From: CAZDDB01 sp963843285
Lineage (GTDB): Bacteria; Acidobacteriota; HRBIN11; JAKEFK01
Direction: 5' to 3'
Assembly (NCBI GenBank): GCA_963843285.1
Contig: CAWJJO010000001.1
Coordinates: 138,384 to 202,383 of the forward strand
DNA length: 64,000 bases
Shown: piece after piece, positions 25,303-33,260 of the stretch
How the letters are laid out: each line of letters opens with the position of its first letter
Numbering within the stretch: the stretch's first letter is position 1
The notes under the pieces: generated by a model
The model's database searches: none
What the model was told of the DNA's origin: nothing
Seen by the model: the letters and a program-made list of their open reading frames with translations, nothing else
Program-made: the position numbers and the translations under genes

Positions 25303-28221
25303 TTAGAACGAAAAGTTCAGTCCGATACGGAAGACGCGGGGGTCAATGATACTTTGCGGTTGCAGGAACTGACGAGTATCGACGCGGCCATCGATTTCCA
25401 GCACCGTGTTCGAGTTGAAGACATTAAACACGCTCAAAACCGCCCGGAGAGATCCAACCTTTCCCAGCGAAACTTGTTTTTCCACTTGCAGATCCAGGTA
25501 ATAGACGGCATCCGTTCTCAGCTCATCAATGGGAGCTACCAGGCGGCTGTGGGATCCTTCCGCATAGCGATTCTCAAACAGAAAGCCCTTCTGTCGCAGC
25601 GGTACCACATGGCCGTTGTTGATCTTGAAGTAGACGCCTGCAGTGAAGTCTTTCGGAAGCTGATGCACACTGCTGATTTTAAAACTCCATTCCGAGCCGA
25701 GATTGCTGGTAAAATCATCGGCGTAGAATCTGCCGCCCGTATTCTGAACATTGGTTGGATCCTGATACGAACCGCCAAATGTCGTGGAATTGTCGGCGAA
25801 GTGCAGTCTCTGCGTTTGCAAGGTTCCGGAGGCGCGAACCATCCATCCATGAGACATTCTCTTATTCAAGGTTAGCTCCAATCCATCGTACGTGCGCGTG
25901 CGGCCGTTTGTATTCAAGAGTATAAGCTGATCCTTGTCTAGAATCTCCTCCGAAAGCAAACACTCGGTGGTTTCAAACGTCTCTCCTGTTTCCGGATTCG
26001 TGACTGTGAGTGGCGCACAATGGTAATCGAGTGAAGCGATTCCAGGGATGTAAGTATCCTGAATCCGGTCATATTTCCGGTGTGTGTACGTAATCGCAAC
26101 AGACAGGTCTTTAACGAACTCACGCTCAATGCCAACCAGGAATTCATCCGTTGTTTGTGACTCCAGGTCCGGATCCAGAACGCGGTGATTGGAGAACCCG
26201 CTGACGGTTGCGTCTGCATCACCCGGAACCAAACCACCAAACGGTCCAACATAATATTCAGGAAAAACTTCATCCCGGGTAATAGTCCCGTCCCCGTTCA
26301 AATCGGCGTAATACGTATAAAGTCCTGTGTAAGGATAGAATTGGCCGATCGGATTCACAAAAAGGGAGTAGAATGAGTCGATACTGTCATAGAAGCGCGC
26401 ATAATTTCCCCGGATGATTGTTTTCCCGCTTCCCGAGGCATCCCAGGTTGCGCCCAACCGCGGCGACACGTTTGTAAAACGGACGGGATCGGAACCGGGG
26501 AATGAAAGCGCCGGCAGAAGGTCGGGCAAAAGAGAATTGGCAGGAGCGGTGCTGGCATGATTGTACACGGATTGGGTATTGAAACGCAGTCCGAGATTCA
26601 ATGTTACGCGGTTCAAACGCCACGTATCGCCGGCGTAGATTCCAAGACTTTCGACCACGTGGCGCGGATGCCATTCGTACCGGAGTCTCGCAACACCTTC
26701 TCCAAGGCTTGGATCTCCGCGCTGTCCGACGAAATCGTAGAGAAATACATCTCCTCCATACTGGCTGCTCGATTGAGCGGATGTAAACTTGTACGCAAAC
26801 CCAAACTTGAATTCGTGGTCACCTAGTCTGTTTGGAGCAAAAGCATTCGTATCTACATTGACGTTGTATTGAGGCCTTCTGATGTTGGCCCAAAACGATC
26901 CATTCTCCCACCAAAAGTCATCGTTGATCCGCTGTACAGGCTGCGCATCGGGTCCGATTCCAGCGTTCGGAAAAAACGAAAAGGGTCCGTTCAGATAAGC
27001 AAGCTTGATATCCACGAACCAGCTTGAATTGGGAGTCCATGCATGTTCTACCTTGTAATTCCCGCCGCTTCCATCCTGATAGAGCGCTGCCTCCGGCGAA
27101 AGTTGACTTGGCCAGGTGAAGAAAAGATTAGTTCGCTGTTTCCGGTCGCGGAAAAATTGAAAGTTTGTTTCATTGTTCATGTTCGCCGAGAAATTGAGTT
27201 TGAGGTTGTAATGACTCAAATCGAAGAGGACCGGATCGGATCCGGCGATTGTGCCGTTGGGAGCAAGAAATGCGGTACTGATGTTGGAGATGCGCTGAAT
27301 TCTATACGCGCCCCAGATCCATAATTTGTCTTTGATAATCGGACCTCCCAGATCTCCTCCGTACTCGTAAAGGTTGTCAATCTTTGTTGGACTGAGGAAG
27401 TTTTGGGCTCTCAGCTCGTCATCGACGTTGTCACCTTGCAGATGATGATCGGTAAAGAAAACGGAGCCCTGACCAGACCACCGGTTTCCCGCGCGTTTGG
27501 TTACAAAGTTCAGGACAACACCTCCGGTTGCGATCGATGGATCTCCGCCTCCGGTTGTAACCTGAATCTCCTCAAACGATCCGAAATCGAAATAAGCGGG
27601 CGTTGCGCCACGCGCAACCGGATCGGTGATGTTGATGCCGTCGTAGCTGTAAATGTTTTGCGAAAAGGAACCGCCGCGTGCAATGAACAGTGCTTGCTGA
27701 CCCGAAGCGGTTCCCCCCACGTTCACGCGGTTCACATCGATGCCCGGCACTTGATCCAGAATCGACCACGGATCACGCGCGTTAGGAACGCTGTTCAAAT
27801 GCGTCTCGTCAAACACAGTCCATGTGCCGGTCTTTTTTGTGTCGACAAGAGATGTTTCGGCTTTTACAACAATCGTTTCCTGGAACGCTTCGCGCAAAAT
27901 GACATCCAGATTGACAGAGTCTCCGGTGCTGACAGGAATCTCTTCCTCCTTTACTTCGGTAAAACCCTGTAGAGAAAAAGTAATTGCGTATTTTCCCGGA
28001 AGCAGAGCCGTGAAGCGGTAAGCGCCCATGTCTCCGGTATAGACAACTCTTGAGCCGGAACCTTCTCCTTCCAGCGTTACCATCACACCGGGAAGCGGTA
28101 CTTGAGCGGCATCCGAAACGTTCCCGTAAATCGAACCAGTATTGTGGGTAATTTGAGCCCGGGCCGCAGCAGGTAAAAGAGCAACTACAAGAACCAGTAC
28201 ACACCGAACTTGTAAGCTCAC
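25303..28221 (-). CDS. Oar-like TonB-dependent outer-membrane receptor with CarboxypepD_reg domain
   Basis: 972 residues from the GTG at 28221, which has AAGGGGCGG upstream and opens a clean signal peptide (CVLVLVVALLPAAARA). An upstream ATG at 28302 would add 27 non-signal residues. Residues 30-115 are a carboxypeptidase-regulatory-like beta sandwich (GSIYGNVSDAAQVPLPGVMV), followed by a plug domain (NARDPWSILDQVPGIDVNRV) and a beta-barrel ending in an aromatic strand (VFRIGLNFSF). Such Oar-type receptors are expanded in acidobacteria and are thought to import oligomeric substrates. No TonB-box or ExbBD genes are seen here. It is upstream of kinase 3 on the same strand. Confidence 0.9.
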   Translation of the reverse strand: MSLQVRCVLVLVVALLPAAARAQITHNTGSIYGNVSDAAQVPLPGVMVTLEGEGSGSRVVYTGDMGAYRFTALLPGKYAITFSLQGFTEVKEEEIPVSTGDSVNLDVILREAFQETIVVKAETSLVDTKKTGTWTVFDETHLNSVPNARDPWSILDQVPGIDVNRVNVGGTASGQQALFIARGGSFSQNIYSYDGINITDPVARGATPAYFDFGSFEEIQVTTGGGDPSIATGGVVLNFVTKRAGNRWSGQGSVFFTDHHLQGDNVDDELRAQNFLSPTKIDNLYEYGGDLGGPIIKDKLWIWGAYRIQRISNISTAFLAPNGTIAGSDPVLFDLSHYNLKLNFSANMNNETNFQFFRDRKQRTNLFFTWPSQLSPEAALYQDGSGGNYKVEHAWTPNSSWFVDIKLAYLNGPFSFFPNAGIGPDAQPVQRINDDFWWENGSFWANIRRPQYNVNVDTNAFAPNRLGDHEFKFGFAYKFTSAQSSSQYGGDVFLYDFVGQRGDPSLGEGVARLRYEWHPRHVVESLGIYAGDTWRLNRVTLNLGLRFNTQSVYNHASTAPANSLLPDLLPALSFPGSDPVRFTNVSPRLGATWDASGSGKTIIRGNYARFYDSIDSFYSLFVNPIGQFYPYTGLYTYYADLNGDGTITRDEVFPEYYVGPFGGLVPGDADATVSGFSNHRVLDPDLESQTTDEFLVGIEREFVKDLSVAITYTHRKYDRIQDTYIPGIASLDYHCAPLTVTNPETGETFETTECLLSEEILDKDQLILLNTNGRTRTYDGLELTLNKRMSHGWMVRASGTLQTQRLHFADNSTTFGGSYQDPTNVQNTGGRFYADDFTSNLGSEWSFKISSVHQLPKDFTAGVYFKINNGHVVPLRQKGFLFENRYAEGSHSRLVAPIDELRTDAVYYLDLQVEKQVSLGKVGSLRAVLSVFNVFNSNTVLEIDGRVDTRQFLQPQSIIDPRVFRIGLNFSF

Positions 28222-28420
28222 AGTCCGCCCCTTGTTAGCAACATCATACACCTCATACCATGCAAAATGTATTCCGCGTTGAGAGATCGAACCTTGAGTC
28301 AATTGAAGCCGGTCTGCTCCTGCCGGATCGCAATCAGTTTGATAGTTTCATTATCCAACGGATAGTTCAATCTAACCGATTTTATAACAGGATTTCCTCG
28401 AGCCAATGATTCTCAAATGC

Positions 28421-28436
28421 TGGCAAGTAATTTGCT
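28421..28436 (+). promoter_or_regulatory. Predicted sigma-54 (-24/-12) promoter of the FAM20-like kinase gene
   Basis: TGGCAAG-TAAT-TTGCT matches TGGCACG-N4-TTGCW with GG (28422-28423) and GC (28434-28435) 12 bp apart. The predicted start near 28447 leaves a 9-nt leader that still contains the TAGGAG ribosome site. Confidence 0.6.
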
Positions 28437-28455
28437 AAATGCTAAGTAGGAGAAA

Positions 28456-29289
28456 ATGGAAATGTTCCGGCTTCTGTCGCTTTCAGTGGTACTCGCCCTG
28501 ACTTTATTTCCGTTGATCGCTCTGGCCGAAACCTCCACAGTGGTTTTGTCGTTAGAAGAAAAGGAAGAATTTCTGCAAAATGGCAAAATCCTATCCATGA
28601 AATCTCTTTCGACCGGTACCACCAACTCCCGGCGCGCCAAGCTGGAATACAACGGCGTGATTCACAATGCGCACATCCAGACCATTAACGAAAGCAAACA
28701 CTTGTTTCAGTCCTTAGCCGGCAGCGAGATGAACTTCCGCGATTATTACGGATTCAACATCGCTGCATACAAATTGGATAAACTTTTGGGATTGAACATG
28801 ACTCCTCCTTCCGTGGAGCGAAAGGTGGAAGGAGAGCGCGCGGCGGTCACCTGGTGGGTCGACGATGTCGCAATGATGGAGCTCGACAGGGTACGCAACA
28901 ATATTCAACCACCGGATCCCGTAAACTGGGCCAAACAGGCCTGCATCGTCCATATCATAAACGAGTTGATCTATGATACCGACGCCAACATGGGAAACCT
29001 CTTGATCACAAAAGATTGGAAGATCTGGATGGTCGACCGCACACGCGCATTCCGTAGAAACGAGGATCTCCAGAATCCAAAGAACCTGACTCATTGCGAA
29101 CGGAGGTTGCTCAGCAAACTCCGTGATCTGAATCAGGCAACACTGGAGAAGGAACTGGGAAACACACTCAACAAGGCGGAGATCGAAGGACTCGAGGCAC
29201 GCAGACGGTTGATCGTTGCCTACTTCGATACTCAAATCGCCGCTCAAGGTGAAGCTGCGGTCCTCTTCGACCTTCCCGGGCGAAACTAA
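28456..29289 (+). CDS. Secreted atypical kinase (FAM20C/HipA/PI4K-like fold)
   Basis: 277 residues with a signal peptide (LLSLSVVLALTLFPLIALA, cleavage near 25). The body resembles the FAM20/HipA-like kinase fold, not Hanks kinases: a YYGFNIAAYKLDKLLGLNMT helix with TPPSV (about 98-120), GERAAVTWWVDD, the catalytic-loop-like NELIYDTDANMGNLLI with D176 and N181, and the metal-binding VDRTRAF (D194). In this fold the first Asp acts as base and the second binds Mg-ATP. Export implies a periplasmic or extracellular target, as with eukaryotic FAM20C. Start supported by TAGGAG 8 bp upstream. Family assignment is by motif pattern only. Confidence 0.6.
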   Translation: MEMFRLLSLSVVLALTLFPLIALAETSTVVLSLEEKEEFLQNGKILSMKSLSTGTTNSRRAKLEYNGVIHNAHIQTINESKHLFQSLAGSEMNFRDYYGFNIAAYKLDKLLGLNMTPPSVERKVEGERAAVTWWVDDVAMMELDRVRNNIQPPDPVNWAKQACIVHIINELIYDTDANMGNLLITKDWKIWMVDRTRAFRRNEDLQNPKNLTHCERRLLSKLRDLNQATLEKELGNTLNKAEIEGLEARRRLIVAYFDTQIAAQGEAAVLFDLPGRN

Positions 29290-29318
29290 CGCCGCTCTCC
29301 TTCTCTAATTCATTCGAG

Positions 29319-29407
29319 ACGCTCTCCTCTTGCATCTGATGTAAAATCTGGGGGAGAGCCATGAATCCGAGATTGGTGACGATTGCGGGTGCCCGCAACA
29401 GGGAACG
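29319..29407 (+). repeat. Left copy of an ~87-bp direct repeat; truncated duplicate of the sigma-54 activator 5' end
   Basis: This stretch matches 30156-30241, which is the leader and first codons of the sigma-54 activator gene. Here the reading frame MNPRLVTIAGARNRERSRT starts at ATG 29361 and stops at 29420. The ribosome site and start are preserved, but the coding part is a stub. The toxin-antitoxin pair lies exactly between the copies. Confidence 0.85.
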
Positions 29408-29432
29408 CTCTCGAACTTGATCATGTAGATTG

Positions 29433-29453
29433 CTATGATTAATATAATCATAG
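29433..29453. promoter_or_regulatory. Operator-like palindrome over the toxin-antitoxin -10 element
   Basis: CTATGATT (29433-29440) and AATCATAG (29446-29453) are perfect inverted repeats around AATAT and contain TATAAT at 29443-29448. Such sites are where antitoxin-toxin complexes normally repress their own operon. GAGGTG 5-10 bp before the ATG is the ribosome site. Confidence 0.6.
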
Positions 29454-29462
29454 AGGTGTGAA

Positions 29463-29726
29463 ATGACTCGACGAATTTCGGCAATGAATTTGAGAAAGCA
29501 TCTGGGTCAAGTTATGAATGAAGTTCAGTTGAGAGATGACAGCTATGTCATTGAGCGAGACGGGAAGGCCATGGCAGCGTTGATTCCCCTATGGAAGTTG
29601 GAGCAATTGGAAGAAAGAAGAAAACGGTTTTGGAACAAGGTTGGCGAGTTTAGAAGAGCGGCGAAGAAGACAAAGCGCCTGGAATTACTGATCCGTGAAG
29701 CGATGAGCCCGACAAAGGTCAGCTAA
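29463..29726 (+). CDS. Phd/YefM-type antitoxin
   Basis: 87 residues. The N-terminal half (ISAMNLRKHLGQVMNEVQLR, then DSYVIERDGKAMAALIPL) is the Phd/YefM DNA-binding and dimer fold. The C-terminal half is a basic, helical tail (EQLEERRKRFWNKVGEFRRA), expected to wrap around the toxin. The stop is 1 bp before the GTG of the PIN toxin gene, the usual antitoxin-first order. It should repress its promoter through the palindrome at 29433-29453. Confidence 0.85.
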   Translation: MTRRISAMNLRKHLGQVMNEVQLRDDSYVIERDGKAMAALIPLWKLEQLEERRKRFWNKVGEFRRAAKKTKRLELLIREAMSPTKVS

Positions 29727-29727
29727 A

Positions 29728-30147
29728 GTGTTTCGCGCTGTCCTGGATGCAAACCAGTTTGTAAGCGCAACTCTTCATTCCTCAGGGAACCCGGCAAAAG
29801 CGCTGAACGCGTGGCGTAGAGGGTACTTTGAACTGGTGGTTTCGCCTTCGATTTTGGATGAAATCCGGCGTGTCCTGAATTATCCAAGGCTGGCAAGAAT
29901 TCACAAGAAGAGTCCGGTTGAGATCGATGAATTCTTGGAGGACCTTGCCGTGCTGGCTTTTGTCTCCTCAGGAAAGTTGAACCTCCGTGTTACCCACCGT
30001 GATCCGTCGGATGATATTTATCTTATTGCCGCCGTGGAAGCAGAGGCGCGATTTATCGTTACCGGAGATTCAGATTTGCTTGATATCGAGGTGTACCGAG
30101 GAATCCGCATCGTTACTGCAAGGGAATTTCTCGGGGAACTTCGCTGA
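29728..30147 (+). CDS. PIN-domain toxin of a type II toxin-antitoxin pair
   Basis: 139 residues starting at GTG 29728, one base after the antitoxin stop. PIN acidic residues are present: VLDANQFVSATL near the start, SILDEIRRVL, then RDPSDDIYLIAAVEAEARFI and TGDSDLLDI. This pattern fits the putative PIN-family toxin group that pairs with Phd-like antitoxins and acts as a ribonuclease. The gene ends 9 bp before the right direct repeat, so the module sits precisely between the repeat copies. Confidence 0.85.
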   Translation: MFRAVLDANQFVSATLHSSGNPAKALNAWRRGYFELVVSPSILDEIRRVLNYPRLARIHKKSPVEIDEFLEDLAVLAFVSSGKLNLRVTHRDPSDDIYLIAAVEAEARFIVTGDSDLLDIEVYRGIRIVTAREFLGELR

Positions 30148-30155
30148 GAGGAGAA

Positions 30156-30241
30156 ACGCTCTCCTCTTGCATCTGATGTAAAATCAGGGGAGAGCTATGA
30201 ATCCCAAATTGGTTGCGATTGCCGGACCCCAACAGGGAACG
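30156..30241 (+). repeat. Right copy of the ~87-bp direct repeat (intact activator 5' end)
   Basis: Matches 29319-29407 with scattered substitutions and small indels (for example GGGGGAGAGCC versus GGGGAGAGCT). It includes the ribosome site and first 15 codons of the activator gene. Confidence 0.85.
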
Positions 30242-32089
30242 ACCTATCCGCTGTCGGACGAAAGCACATCGATTGGACGCGATAGTTCCAGCTGGATTCC
30301 ATTAACCGACGCCTCAGCTTCGCGGAAGCATTGTTTGATTACAAGAAATAATGATCATTTCGAGATCGCCGATCTAAAAAGCCGCAATGGTACCTTCGTG
30401 AACGGCATCCCGATTCAAAAGCACCGCCTCTCTCACGGAGACCGGATCGAATTGGGAGGATCCAGTTTCCTTTTTCTGCTTCAAGATGAAGAATCGCCTC
30501 CATCCCCATTGATGGATCCGGCTCTTGAGATGCTTTCTACAACCCGTTTCCGTGTAGAAGACACCCTTTATTTGCATCCCGAAAAGCTCCTCTCTGCACT
30601 TCCCTCGAGTGAAAAAATTGCACGCGCTCTCGAAGCGCTTTTGAATCTTGCTCAATCCTTGCAAAAGATCAGTGAATGGGAATCACTCTGCCGTACTCTA
30701 CTGCAATCCGTATTTCAAGTTGTTCCCGCCGAACGCGGAACACTCGTTCTTTTACAACCGGGAACTGATGAGATCGATTTCTCGTATACCGGTGACCAGG
30801 AACTTCGAGTGCTACGGGTCCCCGTAAGCAGAACCATTATCAGGACGGTTCTTCAGGAGCGTACCGCCTTTCTAAGTAATGATGTTTTCTCTGACCCCAA
30901 AATATCCGATGCTACCAAAAGCCTGTCCGGATTTAAGATTGCCTCGGTAATTGCTGTCCCCATGGCGGCAAAAGATAGGATTCTCGCTGTACTCATTCTG
31001 GATACTTCAGATCCCGGTGTTCGCTTTGACGAGGACCACTTGCAGTTCGTTTGTGCGATCGCAACGATCGGCACAGTAGCTTTAGAGAATCACCGTTACT
31101 TGAAAATCCTGGAAAACGATCATCGTCTAATGATCGAAGATTTAAAATTCGAATCCAGGATGATCGGCGAAAGCGATTCCATGAAGAAAGTGTACGAGCT
31201 GATTGCCAAAGTTGCGCCAACCGGTTCCACTGTTTTGATTCAAGGAGAAAGCGGAACAGGAAAAGAATTGGCAGCGCGGGCAATTCATTGGAACAGTGAA
31301 CGGGTCCGGAGACCTTTCGTCGTGATTAACTGCGCAACATTGTCCGAAACGTTACTGGAGAGCGACCTTTTTGGTCATGAAAAGGGCGCTTTCACCGGAG
31401 CCATCGCCCAGAAGAAAGGAAAGCTTGAAATAGCGGACGGGGGCACTGTGTTTCTGGATGAAGTAGGGGATCTCGCCGCTCCGCTGCAGGCCAAACTATT
31501 GCGAGTACTGCAGGAGCGGGAATTCGAACGGGTGGGAGGAACCCGCGCAATCAAAATTGATGTCCGGATCATCGCGGCAACCAACAAAGATCTGGAGGAA
31601 GCGGTGAAAGACCGGAAGTTCCGTGAGGATCTGTATTACCGTTTGAATGTAGTGCAGGTCCAAATGCCCGCACTGCGGGAAAGAAAAGCAGACATTCCGT
31701 TGCTGGCTACTTACTTCGCATCGGTTTATGGGAAAAAATGCGGACGTCACATCGAAGGCATTTCATCTGGTAGTCGTGAGCTGCTGATCAATTATGATTG
31801 GCCCGGAAATGTTCGCGAGCTTGAAAATGTCATCGAACGCGCAGTGGTGCTGGGTTCCACGAATGTCATCCTTCCTGAGGATCTTCCGGAAGCGTTGCTG
31901 GAATGTGGTGAAATCGAGGCCCTTGGAATGATCCCCTACAATCAACTGCTGAGAGCGACCAAGAAGAGGTTAATCCAGAACGCGTTCGAGCAAGCAAGCG
32001 GAGACCACACGGAAGCGGCCCGGATTCTTGGAATGCATCCCAACAACCTCCATCGCATCCTGCGCAATTTGCGGATCCACGAATCTTAA
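30197..32089 (+). CDS. FHA-GAF-AAA+ sigma-54-dependent transcriptional activator
   Basis: 630 residues. FHA domain at about 20-95 (SIGRDSSSWIPLTDASASRK, then LKSRNGTFVNG), GAF domain at about 160-310, sigma-54 AAA+ domain at about 320-550 with Walker A GESGTGKE, the sigma-54 contact loop GAFTGA, Walker B GTVFLDEVGDL and the RLNVVQVQMPALRERK region, and a Fis-type helix-turn-helix at the C-terminus (DHTEAARILGMHPNNLHRIL). An FHA in place of a receiver domain means activation by Ser/Thr phosphorylation of a partner, linking it to the many kinases here. GGGGAGAG precedes the ATG. Candidate targets are the two sigma-54 promoters at 12138 and 28421. Confidence 0.93.
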   Translation: MNPKLVAIAGPQQGTTYPLSDESTSIGRDSSSWIPLTDASASRKHCLITRNNDHFEIADLKSRNGTFVNGIPIQKHRLSHGDRIELGGSSFLFLLQDEESPPSPLMDPALEMLSTTRFRVEDTLYLHPEKLLSALPSSEKIARALEALLNLAQSLQKISEWESLCRTLLQSVFQVVPAERGTLVLLQPGTDEIDFSYTGDQELRVLRVPVSRTIIRTVLQERTAFLSNDVFSDPKISDATKSLSGFKIASVIAVPMAAKDRILAVLILDTSDPGVRFDEDHLQFVCAIATIGTVALENHRYLKILENDHRLMIEDLKFESRMIGESDSMKKVYELIAKVAPTGSTVLIQGESGTGKELAARAIHWNSERVRRPFVVINCATLSETLLESDLFGHEKGAFTGAIAQKKGKLEIADGGTVFLDEVGDLAAPLQAKLLRVLQEREFERVGGTRAIKIDVRIIAATNKDLEEAVKDRKFREDLYYRLNVVQVQMPALRERKADIPLLATYFASVYGKKCGRHIEGISSGSRELLINYDWPGNVRELENVIERAVVLGSTNVILPEDLPEALLECGEIEALGMIPYNQLLRATKKRLIQNAFEQASGDHTEAARILGMHPNNLHRILRNLRIHES

Positions 32090-32123
32090 AAACAAACCCA
32101 CGCGATTCGGACACGAGAACAGT

Positions 32124-33260
32124 CTACGGATAATACACATCGCAGATCTTTTCGTTCTTGTAATACACTCGCGGGACACGGGCGCCGATCAGACAGGTTA
32201 CTTCGTACACAACGGTATCCAGAAGGCGGGCCCAATCCTTTGCAGTGGTTCGCGGTCCGATCAGTGTCGCTGTATCGTACAACTTCACTTTGCCGGCGAT
32301 TTCCGTAACATCGATTGTAGTCAAATCCATGCTGATATTCCCGGCCACGCGGCACATCGCGCCGCAGATTTCCACTTCGAGACGATTCGAAAGATGCCTG
32401 CGCAAACCATCTGCGTAGCCGATCGGAATCGTTGCGATCAACGTATCCCGTTCAGCGCAAAACGTTCTTCCGTACCCCACGGTCTCCCCTTTTTGAATCC
32501 AGTGCATGTAAATGATCTTGCTTTTTAGAGTCAGGATCGGAATCAGACCAAACGTGTCTTCCACGGGAGAGATACCGTACAGTAACATCCCGGGTCGTAC
32601 CATGTCGTAGTGCGACTCCGGATAATTCACTACAGCAGAACTGTTCGCAGTGTGGATCAAAGCACCGCTCTGAGGATTCTCGATGAGAAACTGACGAAAC
32701 AGCAGGAGCTGTTTTTTCGTATACGGATCATTTGGAATTTCGGCACTGGCGAGATGCGTGTACACTCCGCCAATCTTGATAAACGGAAGCGGATGCCGCA
32801 ACAGCTGCGCTGCATCAGATGTGGTGAATCCAAGACGTCCCACGCCGGTATCCACTTTGACATGGATCGTAACTTCCTTGCGTTGCGCACGCGTGTATTC
32901 GTCTAGCGCCTGCAAGAATTCTCTGTTGTAAACGGCGGGCATCAGATCGTATCGCAGCAATAGCGGGAGTTGCTCGGGCGTCAAACCGCTCAGCACCAGA
33001 ACGGGAACGACGATGCCGGCATTTCGCAGCTCGATCGCTTCCGTGATCGTGGCCGTGCCAAAATACGCTACACCATCCGCCTGAAGCTCTCTGGCCACGG
33101 TCACGGCGCCATGACCATACCCGTCCGATTTTACGACCGCCAGTATCGTGGCGGGAGAAACGATCTTCTGAATTACTAAATAATTAGAACCAAGAGCATC
33201 GAGATTGATCTCGGCCCAGGTAGGACGCTGAAAAACCAGCTCACTTATATTTAAGTTCAA
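32124..33260 (-). CDS. alr: Alanine racemase
   Basis: 378 residues. PLP lysine K44 in AVVKSDGYGHG, the substrate/PLP region VDTGVGRLGF, GMLLYGISP, and the second catalytic base Tyr in GETVGYGRTF near 273, followed by IPIGYADGLRR. It makes D-alanine for peptidoglycan. The start overlaps the 3' end of dnaB by 20 bp, so it is the last gene of the dnaB transcript. Confidence 0.95.
   Translation of the reverse strand: MNLNISELVFQRPTWAEINLDALGSNYLVIQKIVSPATILAVVKSDGYGHGAVTVARELQADGVAYFGTATITEAIELRNAGIVVPVLVLSGLTPEQLPLLLRYDLMPAVYNREFLQALDEYTRAQRKEVTIHVKVDTGVGRLGFTTSDAAQLLRHPLPFIKIGGVYTHLASAEIPNDPYTKKQLLLFRQFLIENPQSGALIHTANSSAVVNYPESHYDMVRPGMLLYGISPVEDTFGLIPILTLKSKIIYMHWIQKGETVGYGRTFCAERDTLIATIPIGYADGLRRHLSNRLEVEICGAMCRVAGNISMDLTTIDVTEIAGKVKLYDTATLIGPRTTAKDWARLLDTVVYEVTCLIGARVPRVYYKNEKICDVYYP

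Noticed and set aside
25294..25875. 193-codon plus-strand ORF inside the TonB receptor gene
   Set aside because: It is antisense to a long, well-conserved receptor; no domain, signal or ribosome site supports it.
28303..28420. N-terminal extension of the TonB receptor to ATG 28302
   Set aside because: The extra 27 residues precede a proper signal peptide and the GTG at 28221 has a good ribosome site.
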